Positions 1-10,839 of a stretch of 64,000 nt of DNA are shown here, piece after piece. Position numbers and translations under genes: made by a program. Each line of letters begins with the position of its first letter. Within the stretch, counting starts at the first letter, position 1. The notes under the pieces are model-generated. The model searched no databases. It was not told the DNA's origin and was given only the letters and a program-made list of their open reading frames with translations. The stretch lies in the NCBI GenBank assembly GCA_023653785.1, contig JAMKCH010035957.1:1-64000 (forward strand). Reading direction: 5' to 3'. This stretch comes from Ophioderma brevispina (taxonomy: Eukaryota > Echinodermata > Ophiuroidea > Amphilepidida > Ophiodermatidae).

Positions 1-110
1 ACCTCGTTTGTACATCTATACCTTCCATTGGTAGTTCACTTATTTCATAATCTCGCTATATTTAGCTTGCTTTTTTCAAGATCAAGCCCTTGATTTTTTC
101 TCTAATCTCT

Positions 111-292
111 TTACCAACCTACGTTGGGCAAAAGAGCTATATGTAGGGCCCCCATCAAATCAAAAGCTTGAAATATAAGCACCCCTTTAAATTTTGGTAG
201 TAGTCCACATAAGGGGTCTTGGAAGAGGTCATGCATCACTTCAGTGCATGATAACACCCACTTAAAGGCTCGTGTCTTCTCATCCTTCCCAG
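111..292 (-). CDS. Coding-like exon, unrecognised protein
   Basis: Read on the minus strand from 292 down to a TAA stop at 113-111, one frame stays open for about 60 codons in AT-rich DNA. It includes the stretches KTRAFKWVLSCTEV, HDLFQDPLCG and FQAFDLMGALHIALLP, whose residue mix looks like a real protein (aromatic, charged and hydrophobic residues in blocks) rather than a random ORF. There is no start codon inside, so it would be an internal or terminal piece. The first 20 codons recur at 2,300-2,360, where the same frame extends further upstream. I do not recognise the family. It may be a transposon ORF or a host terminal exon; no acceptor AG lies directly before the homologous part. Confidence 0.35.
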
Positions 293-293
293 G
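235..293. repeat. 59-bp direct repeat, copy 1
   Basis: The segment starting ATCACTTCAGTGCATGATAA and ending CATCCTTCCCAGG recurs at 2,300-2,360 in the same orientation with only a few substitutions and single-base indels. It overlaps the coding-like minus-strand exon. Confidence 0.9.
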
Positions 294-2299
294 TATGTAA
301 CAATATTTATCACTTTTGTAGTATTTAAGTGATGATTTTCATATACAAAGCCAGGAATACAAATATCAAACGTCTAGTATCTTTTGGCTAAAGTACTGTG
401 TCTGTTTGGATTGTATAATGACTAAATTAGAGGATGCTTTTTGAAAGATTATGACATGAATTAGAGGTACTTAGAAACAAAGAGTGTGTTAAAAAACCTC
501 CTAAATATGTAGGTGGAAAATGTTGATTTTAAAAGGCTTCATACAAAATGTTCATTAAATGCAGAAGTATATATCTTATACCAAGTATCTCCTTGGAAGG
601 TAGAACGTGTTTATGTAGGCCTTTTGATGCAACATTCATATGACCATCGCCTATGTATGGCGAGTTAATCAGTGGTTAAAACAATTGTCTGAGTCAATCA
701 AGTGTGATTTTGGATGCAGTTACTTTCGATTTGTGTATCATTTACAAAGTTTGTAAGGGAAAATGAATTATATACATTTGTTTTAACTTTTGGCAATGTA
801 TGGTACTAAAGAGTGTATTTTCTTTGTTACATGGAAAGTTTTTAAGAAAACACGGTGATTACTTGGAAAGGCCAGTCCATGCATAATAGCTATTATGGTA
901 TAGTTAATGGGGAGATAAATTGTAGATGTGTGAACTAAGTATTGCTAGAATAAACCCCCAAAGGCGGTGTAATGCAAAACCTGTTACCCCTGTACCAGCC
1001 ACAGCCTCAATCTTTTTGTTAAATTTGGGCTCGAAACCAACCACCCGTGACTATGAATACACCCAGACCTGATCTTGTGTTCTTAAGTTGATTGGATATG
1101 GTAGTAAATAAAAGAGACTTAATTAGAACCTTTAGAATTTCACTTTGCCTTATCAAAACATTGCCGAAGTCTTTTGAAGATAATATGAGTTAAAACCTGA
1201 TTGCATTTACACTCCCTGTACTCCCTATGGATGGAATATTTTTGGTTCACTTAATAAGGACGGACTTCAGGTATTTTGAAAATAATAGTAGCTGCATGCA
1301 GCCTTTGTTTATGTTACATGTACATTCTCAACATGAGATTTAGCTGAATGGTTGGACCATGCTGTAATTTTATAGGCCTTAAATGTTGTCTTTTGGAATT
1401 AGGTTTGGCATTCTATTCATACCCTCCATATTGGTCGAGATAATGTACATAGTCTCTAATTTAGAGATGTGCACGATTGTAAATTTCAACAATTATTTGC
1501 TAATGCATGTTAAATATATTTGAATTGAGTTTGACCAATATTTGTGTACCATAATGTTTAATTTAATCAGTGATTTTGGAGTTACTTTAGATTACTTATG
1601 TATTGGATATGGTGTTCAGGTAAATTTATTCAATTAAAGTCACTGAATAACTGGTAGAGACTTTCACAAGTGATTACGTGTATGCCATGCTTACATGATG
1701 AAGTCAACTCGGTTTGGAATTTAACATGACATTGAACTAAGAATGTTTTAAATAGTTAACTTGACTTTGGTGTAAGGAATGATGAGTTTATTACAAAAAT
1801 CGCAGTCATATGCCCATGATGATTTATGTTTGTTTAGTCCATTTTTACCATGAGTTAATTGTTTAAAGCACCATTAATAGCATCATTATTGTTTGGTTCC
1901 AACAGTTCCAAATCCATTCATATTCATCAATGCTTTTTGAATGTTGTATTTTCAACTAGTGTATTAGCATTTTAATTATCCAAATTAAAAGTTTTCATTA
2001 TTTGCTCCAAAATGTTTAGTGACTCAACTGCGTGCCTGAATTTGTTATATATATAATCAAAGCACGAGGGTTTCGAATTATTAATATTTTATTTCACATG
2101 AAATGTTTGGGTGATAGGTTCATAGTGTACAAGTTAAGAATGCAGTCAGATGTATAGTTTACTTGACATACTTTTATCATCATGTAATAGTAAATGGCAA
2201 GCAGTAACAACAGATTCGATGTATTGATTAATTAACAAATTTAGTCTTAAATGATTATCTAATCATGGTCGTATTTGATGTAGTGTTAGGAACTAATAA
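294..2299. other. AT-rich stretch between the 59-bp repeats
   Basis: About 2 kb of AT-rich DNA with no ORF, tandem repeat or TIR that I can support. It sits exactly between the two 59-bp repeats, so it may be an insertion or an intron-like segment. The left junction on the plus strand reads CAG/GTATGT and the right one TTTCCCAG/G, both good splice consensus, but the flanking frame reads on the minus strand. Confidence 0.5.
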
Positions 2300-2407
2300 A
2301 TCACTTCAGTGCATGATAACACCCACTTAAAGGCATCGTATCTTCTCATCCTTTCCCAGGACGGTCTCCTCTCCTCCACCATAAGGGTGCAACATATACA
2401 CAAGGCG
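2300..2407 (-). pseudogene. Second partial copy of coding-like exon
   Basis: On the minus strand from 2,407 the frame reads RLVYMLHPYGGGEETVLGKDEK-like sequence (VYMLHPYGGGEETVLG is visible) and then enters the 59-bp repeat shared with 235-293. A single extra T at the GATACGATGCC step breaks the frame compared with copy 1. Homology to copy 1 ends at about 2,300, where the sequence turns AT-rich. This copy carries the upstream part of the protein that copy 1 lacks, as if one exon had been split by a 2 kb insertion with duplication of the join. Confidence 0.3.
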
Positions 2408-2749
2408 TCAATATATTGTCTGTTTGCTGAGTTGTAAACCCTACTGCGCATGGACATCGTATACACGATCAAGTCTAGATTTGTTGAGCTTCCTACAATA
2501 TCAAAAAAAACGAAGTTGTTTTTAATTATTCCAATATAATTTTTAAAATATCAGCACACCATTAATCAAGTTTAATGTTAGAACAAAGTAATAAAAATGA
2601 ACGTGCGATAAAACAAATATACAACAGAATGGAGAATTAAACAATAATAATTGTTAATATCGGACTATTAATGAAAACTTCAATATAACAAATTTTAAAG
2701 ATGGCCGCCCCTGTTCGGTACCCCCGTCGATTAACCCTAACGCGGCCGA
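2361..2749. other. No gene seen
   Basis: AT-rich apart from the CpG-rich last 50 bases, which lead into the tandem-repeat element. Only the minus-strand coding-like piece to 2,407 overlaps it. Confidence 0.5.
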
Positions 2750-3720
2750 GATGCAAATGGAGGCCAAGCTAAAACCGTGGTAACCCCGGTCGGAAAATGT
2801 TTCTCGTTTCATCTCGGCCGTCAACAACTATTTTTTGTTTTTTGTCGCGCAAATTACTCTCATTGGCCCGTCATTGCATCTGGCGTCTTAACCGGGAAAT
2901 GACGCGGTGTTCCTCGGTGCATCTGGGCCGTCTTTACGGAAAATTAAACGCGATTTCCTTTGTTGCTCTGGGCCGTCTTCCCGGAAAGACGCGCTGTTCT
3001 CGTTGCACGTGGGACGTCAATACGGGAAAATGACGCGATGCTTTTCACTGCATTTCGGACCGGTTTGTGCCCGCAGAAGGCGCAGTGCTTTTCATCAGGC
3101 GGGTGACACTGTGTACAAATGCCCATTAACAATTTCGATTTCGATGGTGAATAGCCGCCACAATTTTCGATAAGCTACTTTTTTAAATTATGCATCAACC
3201 GCATTCCATCTGACGTAAACCGGAGCATGACGTAGCGTAATAGCGCACGCACGACTATGACGTTGCGTAATAGCGCACACTGCACGCTGGCGAACTATAT
3301 GCTACAAATTTCATGCAATCAGGTGTGAAGACGCATCCCTTATGTATATTTATTTATTTATTATCCCTGTTCTCATTGCATTCGCAAGCGATGTTCCTCC
3401 TCGTTGCATCTGAGACCGTCTTTCCAAAATTGCGCGATGTTCCTCCTCGTTGCATCTGGCCTGTCTTCCGGGAAAATGACGCGTGTTTTTCGTTGCATCT
3501 GGGCTCTTGTCCGTCTCGCGGGAAATGACGCTGTTTTGTCGTTGCAATCTGGGCGTTATTGACTTTAACTCTACTTATTCCTGTGCCGGGAAAAACGGCC
3601 GTGATGCAATAAACGCAAAATTGGGCTCTCGTTGCATCTGGGCCGTTACAAATAAAAATTATGCCCTTCGTTCATTGGGCGTCGGCGCCTGCAAAACGCC
3701 CGGTCCGGGTTGGTTAATAC
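2750..3720 (+). mobile_element. Tandem-repeat element T, copy A
   Basis: A CpG-rich element with two blocks of a roughly 40 bp repeat (core TGCATCTGGGCCGTC plus AATGACGCGATGTTCCTCGT) at about 2,790-3,060 and 3,380-3,660, both in the same orientation, around a unique middle of about 300 bp that contains CATCTGACGTAAACCGGAGC. The whole 0.97 kb is the reverse complement of 10,840-11,790, through to the shared end near GGTTAATA. ORFs in the repeats on both strands are artefacts of the periodicity. The layout (satellite, unique centre, satellite) is known from non-autonomous elements of marine invertebrates; I cannot assign a superfamily. Confidence 0.75.
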
Positions 3721-5939
3721 TTAATAACGTCCGTATGGAGTTAAATGTTAAGAACGAAAAGGGGGATCAAATGAGGGTCGGTATTTTTTTAAACCTGTCA
3801 GACTATAAATTTTCAATAGCTGTCAATATGATGTACAAATACCGCGTTTAGTCTATAAGACCTTCGCTTCGCGCTCCGCTTATAATTTGTAGTAGTCAGG
3901 CCTAGGAGAGGTTGCTACTTAACTAGGACTAGAAATAACAAAGTTATAGTGAAAAATATTCCTTAAAAGACTTCTTTTGTTTCAGCACAGGATAGCTCCA
4001 AAACTTTGTGACCACCCGCTGGCAACTCATGGCTATTGGGCTCACTGAAGCTGGCTGTGTGTTTTGCCAAGGATAGTCTTGGGTTTTGCGTGGATGAGTG
4101 AACAGGGAATACAAATGCAAGGATTGTCCAACACAATGGTATCTCTCTTGGCATGTCAGTGAACGAGGCCACAATATAAATTGCAACCCATAAGGGTGTT
4201 AAAAGTGGAATTTCATAGATTTACCAGATTATTGAATCTAGCAACACCACAAAAAACTACTCAAGTTGAAATTGAGCTGAATGTCCCACCAACGGCAGGG
4301 TTCTGGTTGTTCCTAGACAAGGCGGTAAAGGATCACACTTCCCATTGTTCCTCCAAACAGATTATGAGATTACGCACTGCTAATCGCCGACCACCATTTA
4401 ATCGATCAACCACGTGATCAATTAACCTTACATTGTATTTCCGTCTAACGGGACCGATCCAATCCAAGGAGGATTAAATAAGGAGATGACACTTTTGGAC
4501 GACAGTGGTCCTGGGGCCTTGCTTTACAGGGGGAGCTATAACGACTCGGGTTATATTTTACGGGGGTGGGACCCGCACTAAAAAGTCCAATAACCTCGTG
4601 ATACATACATAGGCGATAATCTTTGTAGACTTATTTAGACTTAAAAAACGTGAAATTGGTGTTTATAATGGAAAAACTGTGGATTTCTAAATTGCTATAA
4701 CATAGGATAACGGTGAATTAAGTTATTTTAACAAAAACAATAGTAAGAACTACACTATTTCCATGGGATTCAATTGAAGGGACCCGAATTGTAGACTGCC
4801 AGTGCTTAGCAAACTATATACCTGATTCATAAAATAGATCAAATAAATCTAACGAGTCATTAATAAGAGCTACTTTGTGATACTAAGCATACCAAATTTT
4901 ACCTTGAAATAACTGAAATAGGCCCATTGAAAACAAAATATTCACATTATGAACATTCATGTACAACCCCCCTTAAACTGGGGTGGGGCCTAGGCCCAAA
5001 TCGAGGGCGCTTCATATAGCCGAGTCTATGCAATGCGCTGTTTTCGTTACTGTCATGGTTACAACGTTGACACGTAACTCTATAACCATGATGTTATAAA
5101 TACAGATGACCATAAATTTCGTTATATGCGCGAACCTTTCGTATTTTTTAATTGCCATAGCATATTTTGGGGTCAAGGAGCAAAGACGACAGGTACAAGT
5201 GTCAACGCCCCTGTCACGACACAATACAATAAACAACCACAAACCCCAGATCACACTTGCAATGCAGAGAAGTTGTCAATTTATAGCCTACATCATGTAT
5301 GCTCAAAACATTTTTCCCAAATTTATTAACAAAATATTGTCCATTAGGCCTATGCTGCAGCATCATTAGAATACAGGTCCGCAAACTGTTAAGGATTTTT
5401 TACTAATATACAGTAGCCTGTTTCAACAACATGATTGTCAAAAGATTTTTTTGTTCGAACAAGAATGTGTGAGGAAGTATCTTCTTCTTTAAGAGGCCTA
5501 CACATTAAGTCTTTATTCTAAGACAGCAGTGTGTATATAATGTTTTTAACATGATTTTCACCATTTCTATCTAAAGTCGCGTGAGGAAATATGACTGAAC
5601 CCTTACAATTTTTTTTTTGTATTCCCCCTCAACTCCTCCACCTCCCTGCGCGATGGCGTGAATAATGACCCAATTTTGACCAACACCTCGTCTCTGAGAT
5701 TTTTTCCTGAACACGTTAAGATACAGGGACAACTTTTGAACTGCGTCACTGACTTGTGCAAGCACTGGGTATAAATTATGCTATGGCAAATTGATATTGA
5801 TTTCTTGACAAGTGATCGGCGAGGGACCGCTACAAAGATGAAGCAAGGTAATCTCCAGTAATCACTGTTTTGGAGGAACAAGAGGACGTGTGCTACCTTG
5901 ACCGCCTTGTCAGGATAAGGTTGCAGAATTTTCGGGGGA

Positions 5940-6445
5940 GGTGGACTTATGGAACTCTTGTCGACTTGTTGTCCCCCGCGCCGAACAACGTAATCGGGAC
6001 GGTGACTATAAATGGGCTCCGCCGTGTGTCCTTATGTCCTATGTCCGGTCCGCTGTGCAAAAAATGTTACCTGGAACTGTCTGTGATAAAATTGTTAACC
6101 CATGGCTGGATTCTTTAAACAGTATATCCGACACACAAATGCCTTCGGCTACATGAAATTCCATCATGGCATGCATCGTTTTTGCAATTTGAATGTGCGT
6201 GATACATGCGGTTAGGTATGCAATGAGCTAATTAATTAAATATGCGTAATAACTGGATCGCTAAAACGGTACTCGACCTCACAAATTCCTTCGCTACATG
6301 ATAGTCCCTCATGCATGCATCGTTTTTGCAATTTGAAAGTATTGAATATATGCGGGCTTAGGTATGCCAAATGAGCTAATTAAATATCGTAATTGCTGTA
6401 TCTCTGAAACGGTACATCGCTAGCAAAATTTCCTTCGCTACAGAG
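5940..6445 (+). repeat. Family R tandem array, copy A
   Basis: A short GC-rich stem region and GACTATAAATGGG lead into GTCC-rich repeats and then about three degenerate units of 130-150 bp. Each unit holds AATTCCTTCGCTACATGA, GCATGCATCGTTTTTGCAA and ATGAGCTAATTAAATAT. The same layout occurs at 13,900-14,430 and at the window end from 63,309. TATAAA here is part of the repeat and not evidence for a gene promoter. Confidence 0.75.
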
Positions 6446-6449
6446 ACGA

Positions 6450-6955
6450 CTATGGTATGGGGAGGGTGTGAGGTGTTGGGGCAGGGGGTTGGGTGTTGGG
6501 GAGGGGGTTGGTGTTGGAAGGGAGTGGGGTTTGGGGAGGGGTGGGGTGTGCAGGGTGTTGGGGAGGGGTGGGTATTGCGGGTGTTGGGGAAGGAGTTGGG
6601 CAGTTGTTGGGGGAGGGGTGGGGTTTGCGGAGGGATGACGGTGTTGCGGGGTGTGGGGAAAGGGACCGTGTTATAGGTATTGAGTAGGGGTTGGGTGTTG
6701 AGGGGTGTTTAAAGAGGGGGTGGGGTTGCAGGGGGTGTTGGGGATGAGGGTGGGTGGTTGGATGAGGGTGGGGTTTGGGGATGAGGGTGGGGTGTTGGGG
6801 GATTATGTGGTTTGTTGTTTGGCGTTGTGTGGGATGTTGGGGGGTGTGTGGGGTGTTGGGGAGTTGTGGAGGGTTGGTGGCAGGGTGTGGGTTTTGCGGG
6901 TGTTGGGGATGGGGTGGAGTGTTGCGGGGGCTTGGGGGACTGGGTAGGTGTTGAA
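6450..6955 (+). repeat. G-rich minisatellite, copy A
   Basis: About 500 bp of degenerate GGGTGTTGGGGAGGGG units with G on the plus strand. Many runs of three to five G within a few bases make G-quadruplexes likely. Proline-rich minus-strand ORFs here are produced by the repeat. Confidence 0.9.
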
Positions 6956-7297
6956 CAGTTAGCATTGATCGCCATGTTAGGGATCGCAACATTCGGCGGG
7001 ACATATTTTACGCACCCCCCCCAGCGTAAATACAGTTCAAGCCTTTTTTTTATTTGCAAGATTTTACTTCAGATTCACTCAGGCTCAGTTAACACTCACT
7101 CACGTTGCACTGACTTAGTAAAGGAACTTTCTAGTTTCATCATCTGACAAGTCCGAATCCTAATCCTCAACGAAATCACTGTCTCTTGTTCTTCTACCAT
7201 GATGAACGTTTTATTATTAGGGCCTACTCGCATCACGGTAGAAGCACTTCTTATACGGCTTAAATTCATAATTCTGCCCAACGCACGTACCTTCAAA

Positions 7298-7804
7298 GAT
7301 TTTCCACATTGCTCATTCCTTCCTTTCCTCCAATTTTTTGCCCCATTTTTGCTCATTTTTTGCGTATTTAGGAACTTTCTTGGAGTCCTTTTTTAATCTT
7401 CACACATGGTAACATTGTCTATATTTTTGTCATATTTCTACCAAGTTTTGGAAAAACATCACAAGATCACTCCGCCATTTTGACTTTTTGTTAATTTCAG
7501 TTCGGTGCCACGGTCGTACACATTTTCCATAGGTAACTGCCGGAAAAAGCATTGAAATGAAAATATTTAAAACCTCTGTAACTTCATTGATCTGTTAATG
7601 GTTTCCTTTAGTTTTTTTTTATTAAAAATATTTTTTTGTTCTTTTTTTAAATCCCCCCCCCAAATTATGGAAATCAAACAGACTTTGAATACTTTTTAAA
7701 ATATAGTTTATAATATCTCTATCCTGGTAGCACCATATGATCTGAAATCTACTTCTCACAGAAAGGATGGCTTGCGGCGTATCCTTCTAATACATCCTAA
7801 CACT
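7298..7804. other. No gene seen
   Basis: AT-rich with T and A homopolymers and one run of C near 7,656. Nothing else is recognisable. Confidence 0.5.
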
Positions 7805-8075
7805 TTAATTGCCCTCAATCAGTTTCACCCCAGTGAGCCGGGATGAGCCCTACCCTTGTACATTGTCCCACCCAAGAAGGTCACTTTTTTGTTAGGATAA
7901 TTATTTGTTGGTTACCGAGTGGCACCTACTCCCCGTCTTGTGAGCACATCGTAACAGCTAGTTTTAATTGCCCTCTCACGGGTACCACCCATGACGGTCA
8001 CTTTTTGTTAAGATAATTATTTGTTGTTATACCTGAGTGAGCACCTCCTCCCCGTCGTGTAAGGAGCACTATAAG
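7805..8075. repeat. Tandem duplication, about 159 bp unit
   Basis: TTAATTGCCCTC starts at 7,805 and again near 7,964. Each copy continues through GGTCACTTTTTGTTA, ATAATTATTTGTTG and a CTCCCCGTC segment. Confidence 0.75.
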
Positions 8076-8244
8076 CACTCAATGACGGATGAGTGAGAGT
8101 TTTGTTACTATTGTTGTCATCCCGTCGAGTACCCACTGTAGTGAAGGCCGGTAAGCATTTTCACGAAGAAGGGACGCTAATCAATTACGGACCTTAAAAC
8201 TTTCTCGGAGCTCGAAATAAATGAGGTACAGAGGGATAAAGGAA

Positions 8245-8456
8245 GCCCGCGGGTGCCGCGCCTTGGACTATGAAAAGTAGCACAATTTGGTGCAACCCGC
8301 GGCGCCTTGTTTTAGGCTCGACAGGCATGTAAAAAAGTGCCCCATGTGTTCGGGTAAACCGCGGCGTTGGGGCAACCCGCGGCGGCCTTTTTTTTGGCGC
8401 GGCAGGCATTGTAAAAAGTACCCAATTGTGGCGGGTAAACCGCGGCGTTGGCAACA
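8245..8456. repeat. 80-bp GC-rich tandem repeat
   Basis: AACCCGCGGCG occurs at 8,294 and 8,374 and TAAACCGCGGCGTTGG at 8,355 and 8,435, giving an 80-bp period over about 2.6 copies. ORFs in this stretch follow the repeat. Confidence 0.85.
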
Positions 8457-8511
8457 CTGTCCAGATGAGAAGATCTCGCTTTTTACGTTTTTAAACCGGG
8501 GGAAGGAGGGG

Positions 8512-9425
8512 GGAGGTCGGATTATTTGGCCATCCTTCGAAAATTAGCACTCTACATAAACTACCCAGTAAACATGGTATATAGATTCTATTGTGTTAAA
8601 GGTCATGATACGGCAGTTTTTTCTACTCATCACTGTTGTGCGAAAACGATTAACTGCAAAAAGCCCTCCCATAAAACGAATCCTTATCGTTAACTCACAA
8701 ACAATGCGATCAACTATGACAAACAAGTTCCTTGGAAAGGAATTTGAGCAATGTGTGCGATTATGAGCCAGACCCTGTCCAATACGTTGGGTATCCGTTG
8801 TGTCCATGGGGGTGGGACCTGCCAACCTACAGCAACAGCAAATTCAAAACGGTATCAACTTTCCGGGGTGCTAGTCTGTTTCAAATGCTTAACGTAGGAG
8901 GGCGCTCTTACTCATATTGAACGGTTACACACAAACTTGCTAAAGACTATCCTGGTCACGAATTTTAAATCTAAATGACCGTTATTGAATATTACACTAT
9001 TTGCAGCGGGGTATCCACTAAACCCGCGGATTTTGAAGCAATATGTTTTTTCTAATTTATCATGATATTACTAAGATCTTTTGAAAAGGTTTAATGATTT
9101 TTTATATCACTGGGACCGAGACGGCACATATGAAATGCACGTACAGTTCCTCAAATGCCGTTTGGAAATCCCCAAATGCCCAAATCGACAGATCGTGCCC
9201 CCTACCCCCCCTGCGTTTTGTTGCCATGAGCGCCGTATTCTCGTGTCCGTTTGTATACGTTCGTGCTTCGACCTCGTGGATTCCATAGGCCGTGGGAGAC
9301 CCCATATTCATGAGAATGAGACTAAATCAATAATAACCGTTCTCAGCAGTCTAAGGGATTTTTGAAATGGGCGAAAATTAATTTTCAATGCCTTTTTTCT
9401 CCAATTTCTTCTACGTAACTAAAAG
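8512..9425 (-). repeat. Repeat X, copy 1, with an insertion
   Basis: 8,512-8,803 and 9,214-9,425 together are the reverse complement of 16,305-16,811. Landmarks include ATAAAACGAATCCTTA, GATCAACTATGACAAA and GTTCTCAGCAGTCTA-AGGGA. The homology is interrupted at 8,804-9,213 by a separate insertion. No coding frame is maintained. Confidence 0.85.
8804..9213. mobile_element. hAT-like MITE inserted in repeat X
   Basis: The 410 bp are absent from the homologous site at 16,305-16,811, where ACACAACG (16,515-16,522) reads straight through. Here the insertion is flanked by CGTTGTGT (8,796-8,803) and CGTTTTGT (9,214-9,221), a 7 of 8 match consistent with an 8-bp target-site duplication. The ends are CCATGGGGGTGGG and, inverted, CAGGGGGGGTAGGGG, a short imperfect TIR. 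An 8-bp duplication with CAGGGG-type ends fits the hAT superfamily. It has no transposase. Confidence 0.65.
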
Positions 9426-9542
9426 TTTTGCAGAACAAAACTGCTTGTCTTTTTTTGATGTTTTAATTAAAGCTATAGTCACCTAAAATACTTAAATGCT
9501 CAAACTTGTCTTCTGGCCGTATGGTAAAATTGAATTCATCAA

Positions 9543-10808
9543 CCCAGATAGCAAACTGACGTCGGGCTGAATTCGTGATACGTACGTTGGCACGTTCGCG
9601 GTCGTAAACCAACGTCCGCGAGCCGATGTTGGGAAAACGGTGGGAAAATGGTCGTTTGTATGGTCTGCAACCCAACGTCAGCCCCACTTGGTAAAACGGT
9701 GGGGAACTTGTTCGTTAGATGGCGGCAACCAACGTCCAAGAGCCGTGTTGGGAAAACAGTGGTGGAAATGGTCTTTGTGATGTCTCAAACCCAAACTCAA
9801 GCCGACTTGTCGGAAAACGGTGGGCAAATGTTCGTTGGTGGTCAACAAGTCGGCGTCGGGGCGACGTTGGGAAAATGGTGGGGAACCGGTCTTTTTTGTT
9901 CGGCAGGCCAACGTTTGGCCGATGTTGGGGAATTGGTGGAGTGAATGGTTGTTTTTATGGTTGGTATCCAACGTCGGGGTGAGTTGGGAAAAAAAAAAAG
10001 GGAAAATGGTGGGGGAACTGGTTGTTTTGTGGTCTGGCAGGCCCAACTTGGGGCAATATGTTGTCCCGGCAGACTATAATTAGCTTAAATATTCTAATTA
10101 GGCCTAATTAATAAAGGAAAGTAGTAGGCCTATCGCCGAAACGACCCTGGCTTTCAGCCAAATAGGGCCTATGCTTATCAACATTGTGCGTAAAAATAAA
10201 ACATATGTCATTTGGCAGTGACTATTATTATTTGTGCACTTTGTTTTCCCACATTTTTTCACCGTGATACGGGATTCCTTGAGCCTTTCCGTGTTTTTTT
10301 TTCACCTCTGTGAAGCTCTGTGACTTATTTCGCCATTTTTATGATTCTTTTAGTCTTTACTTAGTGGTGTCCCATAAATGTTGACGCTTTTTACAATTGA
10401 TATATTATATTTGCCCTGTGCTATCAAGCAGGACAAGTTAGCTCATTGGAATAGTCGTCAAGTCTTCTAAATACAGATTAGTGATTTTATAACAATGAAA
10501 AACTCGTTTTATTCTGGTTGGGATAACTGTTGCCCAATGCTGGCCAAACATTCGTGCAACGTCAAAATACTACGCATGTCCATCGTTGGACCGACGGACA
10601 AAATGACATTTGGCAATGTAATTTTTCCGTTGTTTGATGTCGGCATAACGTTGTCCCAATGTTGTGCAAGTCAAAAATTGATGTGCCAGTGCCAACGTTG
10701 GCTGGCGACATTTTAAAACAATCGCTCAACAGCTTATGTTGACGTTGACCCAACATAGTTGATGCTGCCGTTGGCCCACGGTGGGCCAACGGTGTATTGC
10801 TATCTGGG
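9543..10808. mobile_element. TIR element with internal satellite
   Basis: CCCAGATAGCAA at 9,543-9,554 is matched by its exact reverse complement TTGCTATCTGGG at 10,797-10,808, and weaker inverted similarity (CGTCGGGC against CGTTGGCC) extends about 25 bp inward. The 1,266 bp between hold a 60-bp satellite on the left and related CCAACGTTGG-type words on the right (10,520-10,790). No transposase is visible, so it is non-autonomous. Flanks give no clean target-site duplication. Confidence 0.65.
9606..10060 (+). repeat. 60-bp tandem repeat, about 7 copies
   Basis: Units of roughly 57-70 bp with a core of CCAACGTC, TTGGGAAAACGGTGG and GGAACTGGTC. Open frames on both strands of this stretch are repeat shadows. 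Confidence 0.85.
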
Positions 10809-10839
10809 AATCAGTTTGGAGGGATCAATCAGGCATATT

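Larger units (their letters stand above)
3900..7297 (+). repeat. Duplicated 3.4 kb block, copy A
   Basis: This block matches 11,793-15,293 colinearly and in direct orientation. Landmarks present in both are CTAGACAAGGCGGTAAAGG, CCGTCTAACGGGA, CCTCCCTGCGCGATGGCGTG and GGACGTGTGCTACCTTGACC, then the tandem array and the G-rich minisatellite described separately. Its first 430 bases also match 23,885-24,335. Most differences between copies are one- to few-base indels. No ORF in it keeps a frame between copies, so I call no gene. Homology to copy B ends near 7,297. Confidence 0.85.

Noticed and set aside
293..2360. Plus-strand intron with perfect GT-AG between the 59-bp repeats
   Set aside because: The only coding-like frames at both flanks read on the minus strand, so the splice-like words are probably chance.
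5870..6118. 82-codon ORF with EDVCYLDRLVRIRL in block A
   Set aside because: About 40 bp are well conserved in block B, but the frame breaks immediately after and no domain is recognised.
6450..7004. 184-codon proline-rich minus-strand ORF
   Set aside because: It is the complement of the G-rich minisatellite; low-complexity PTHPQHP sequence follows the repeat period and is not kept in copy B.
9600..10083. Overlapping 87-122 codon ORFs on both strands
   Set aside because: All lie in the 60-bp satellite of the TIR element and reflect its period.
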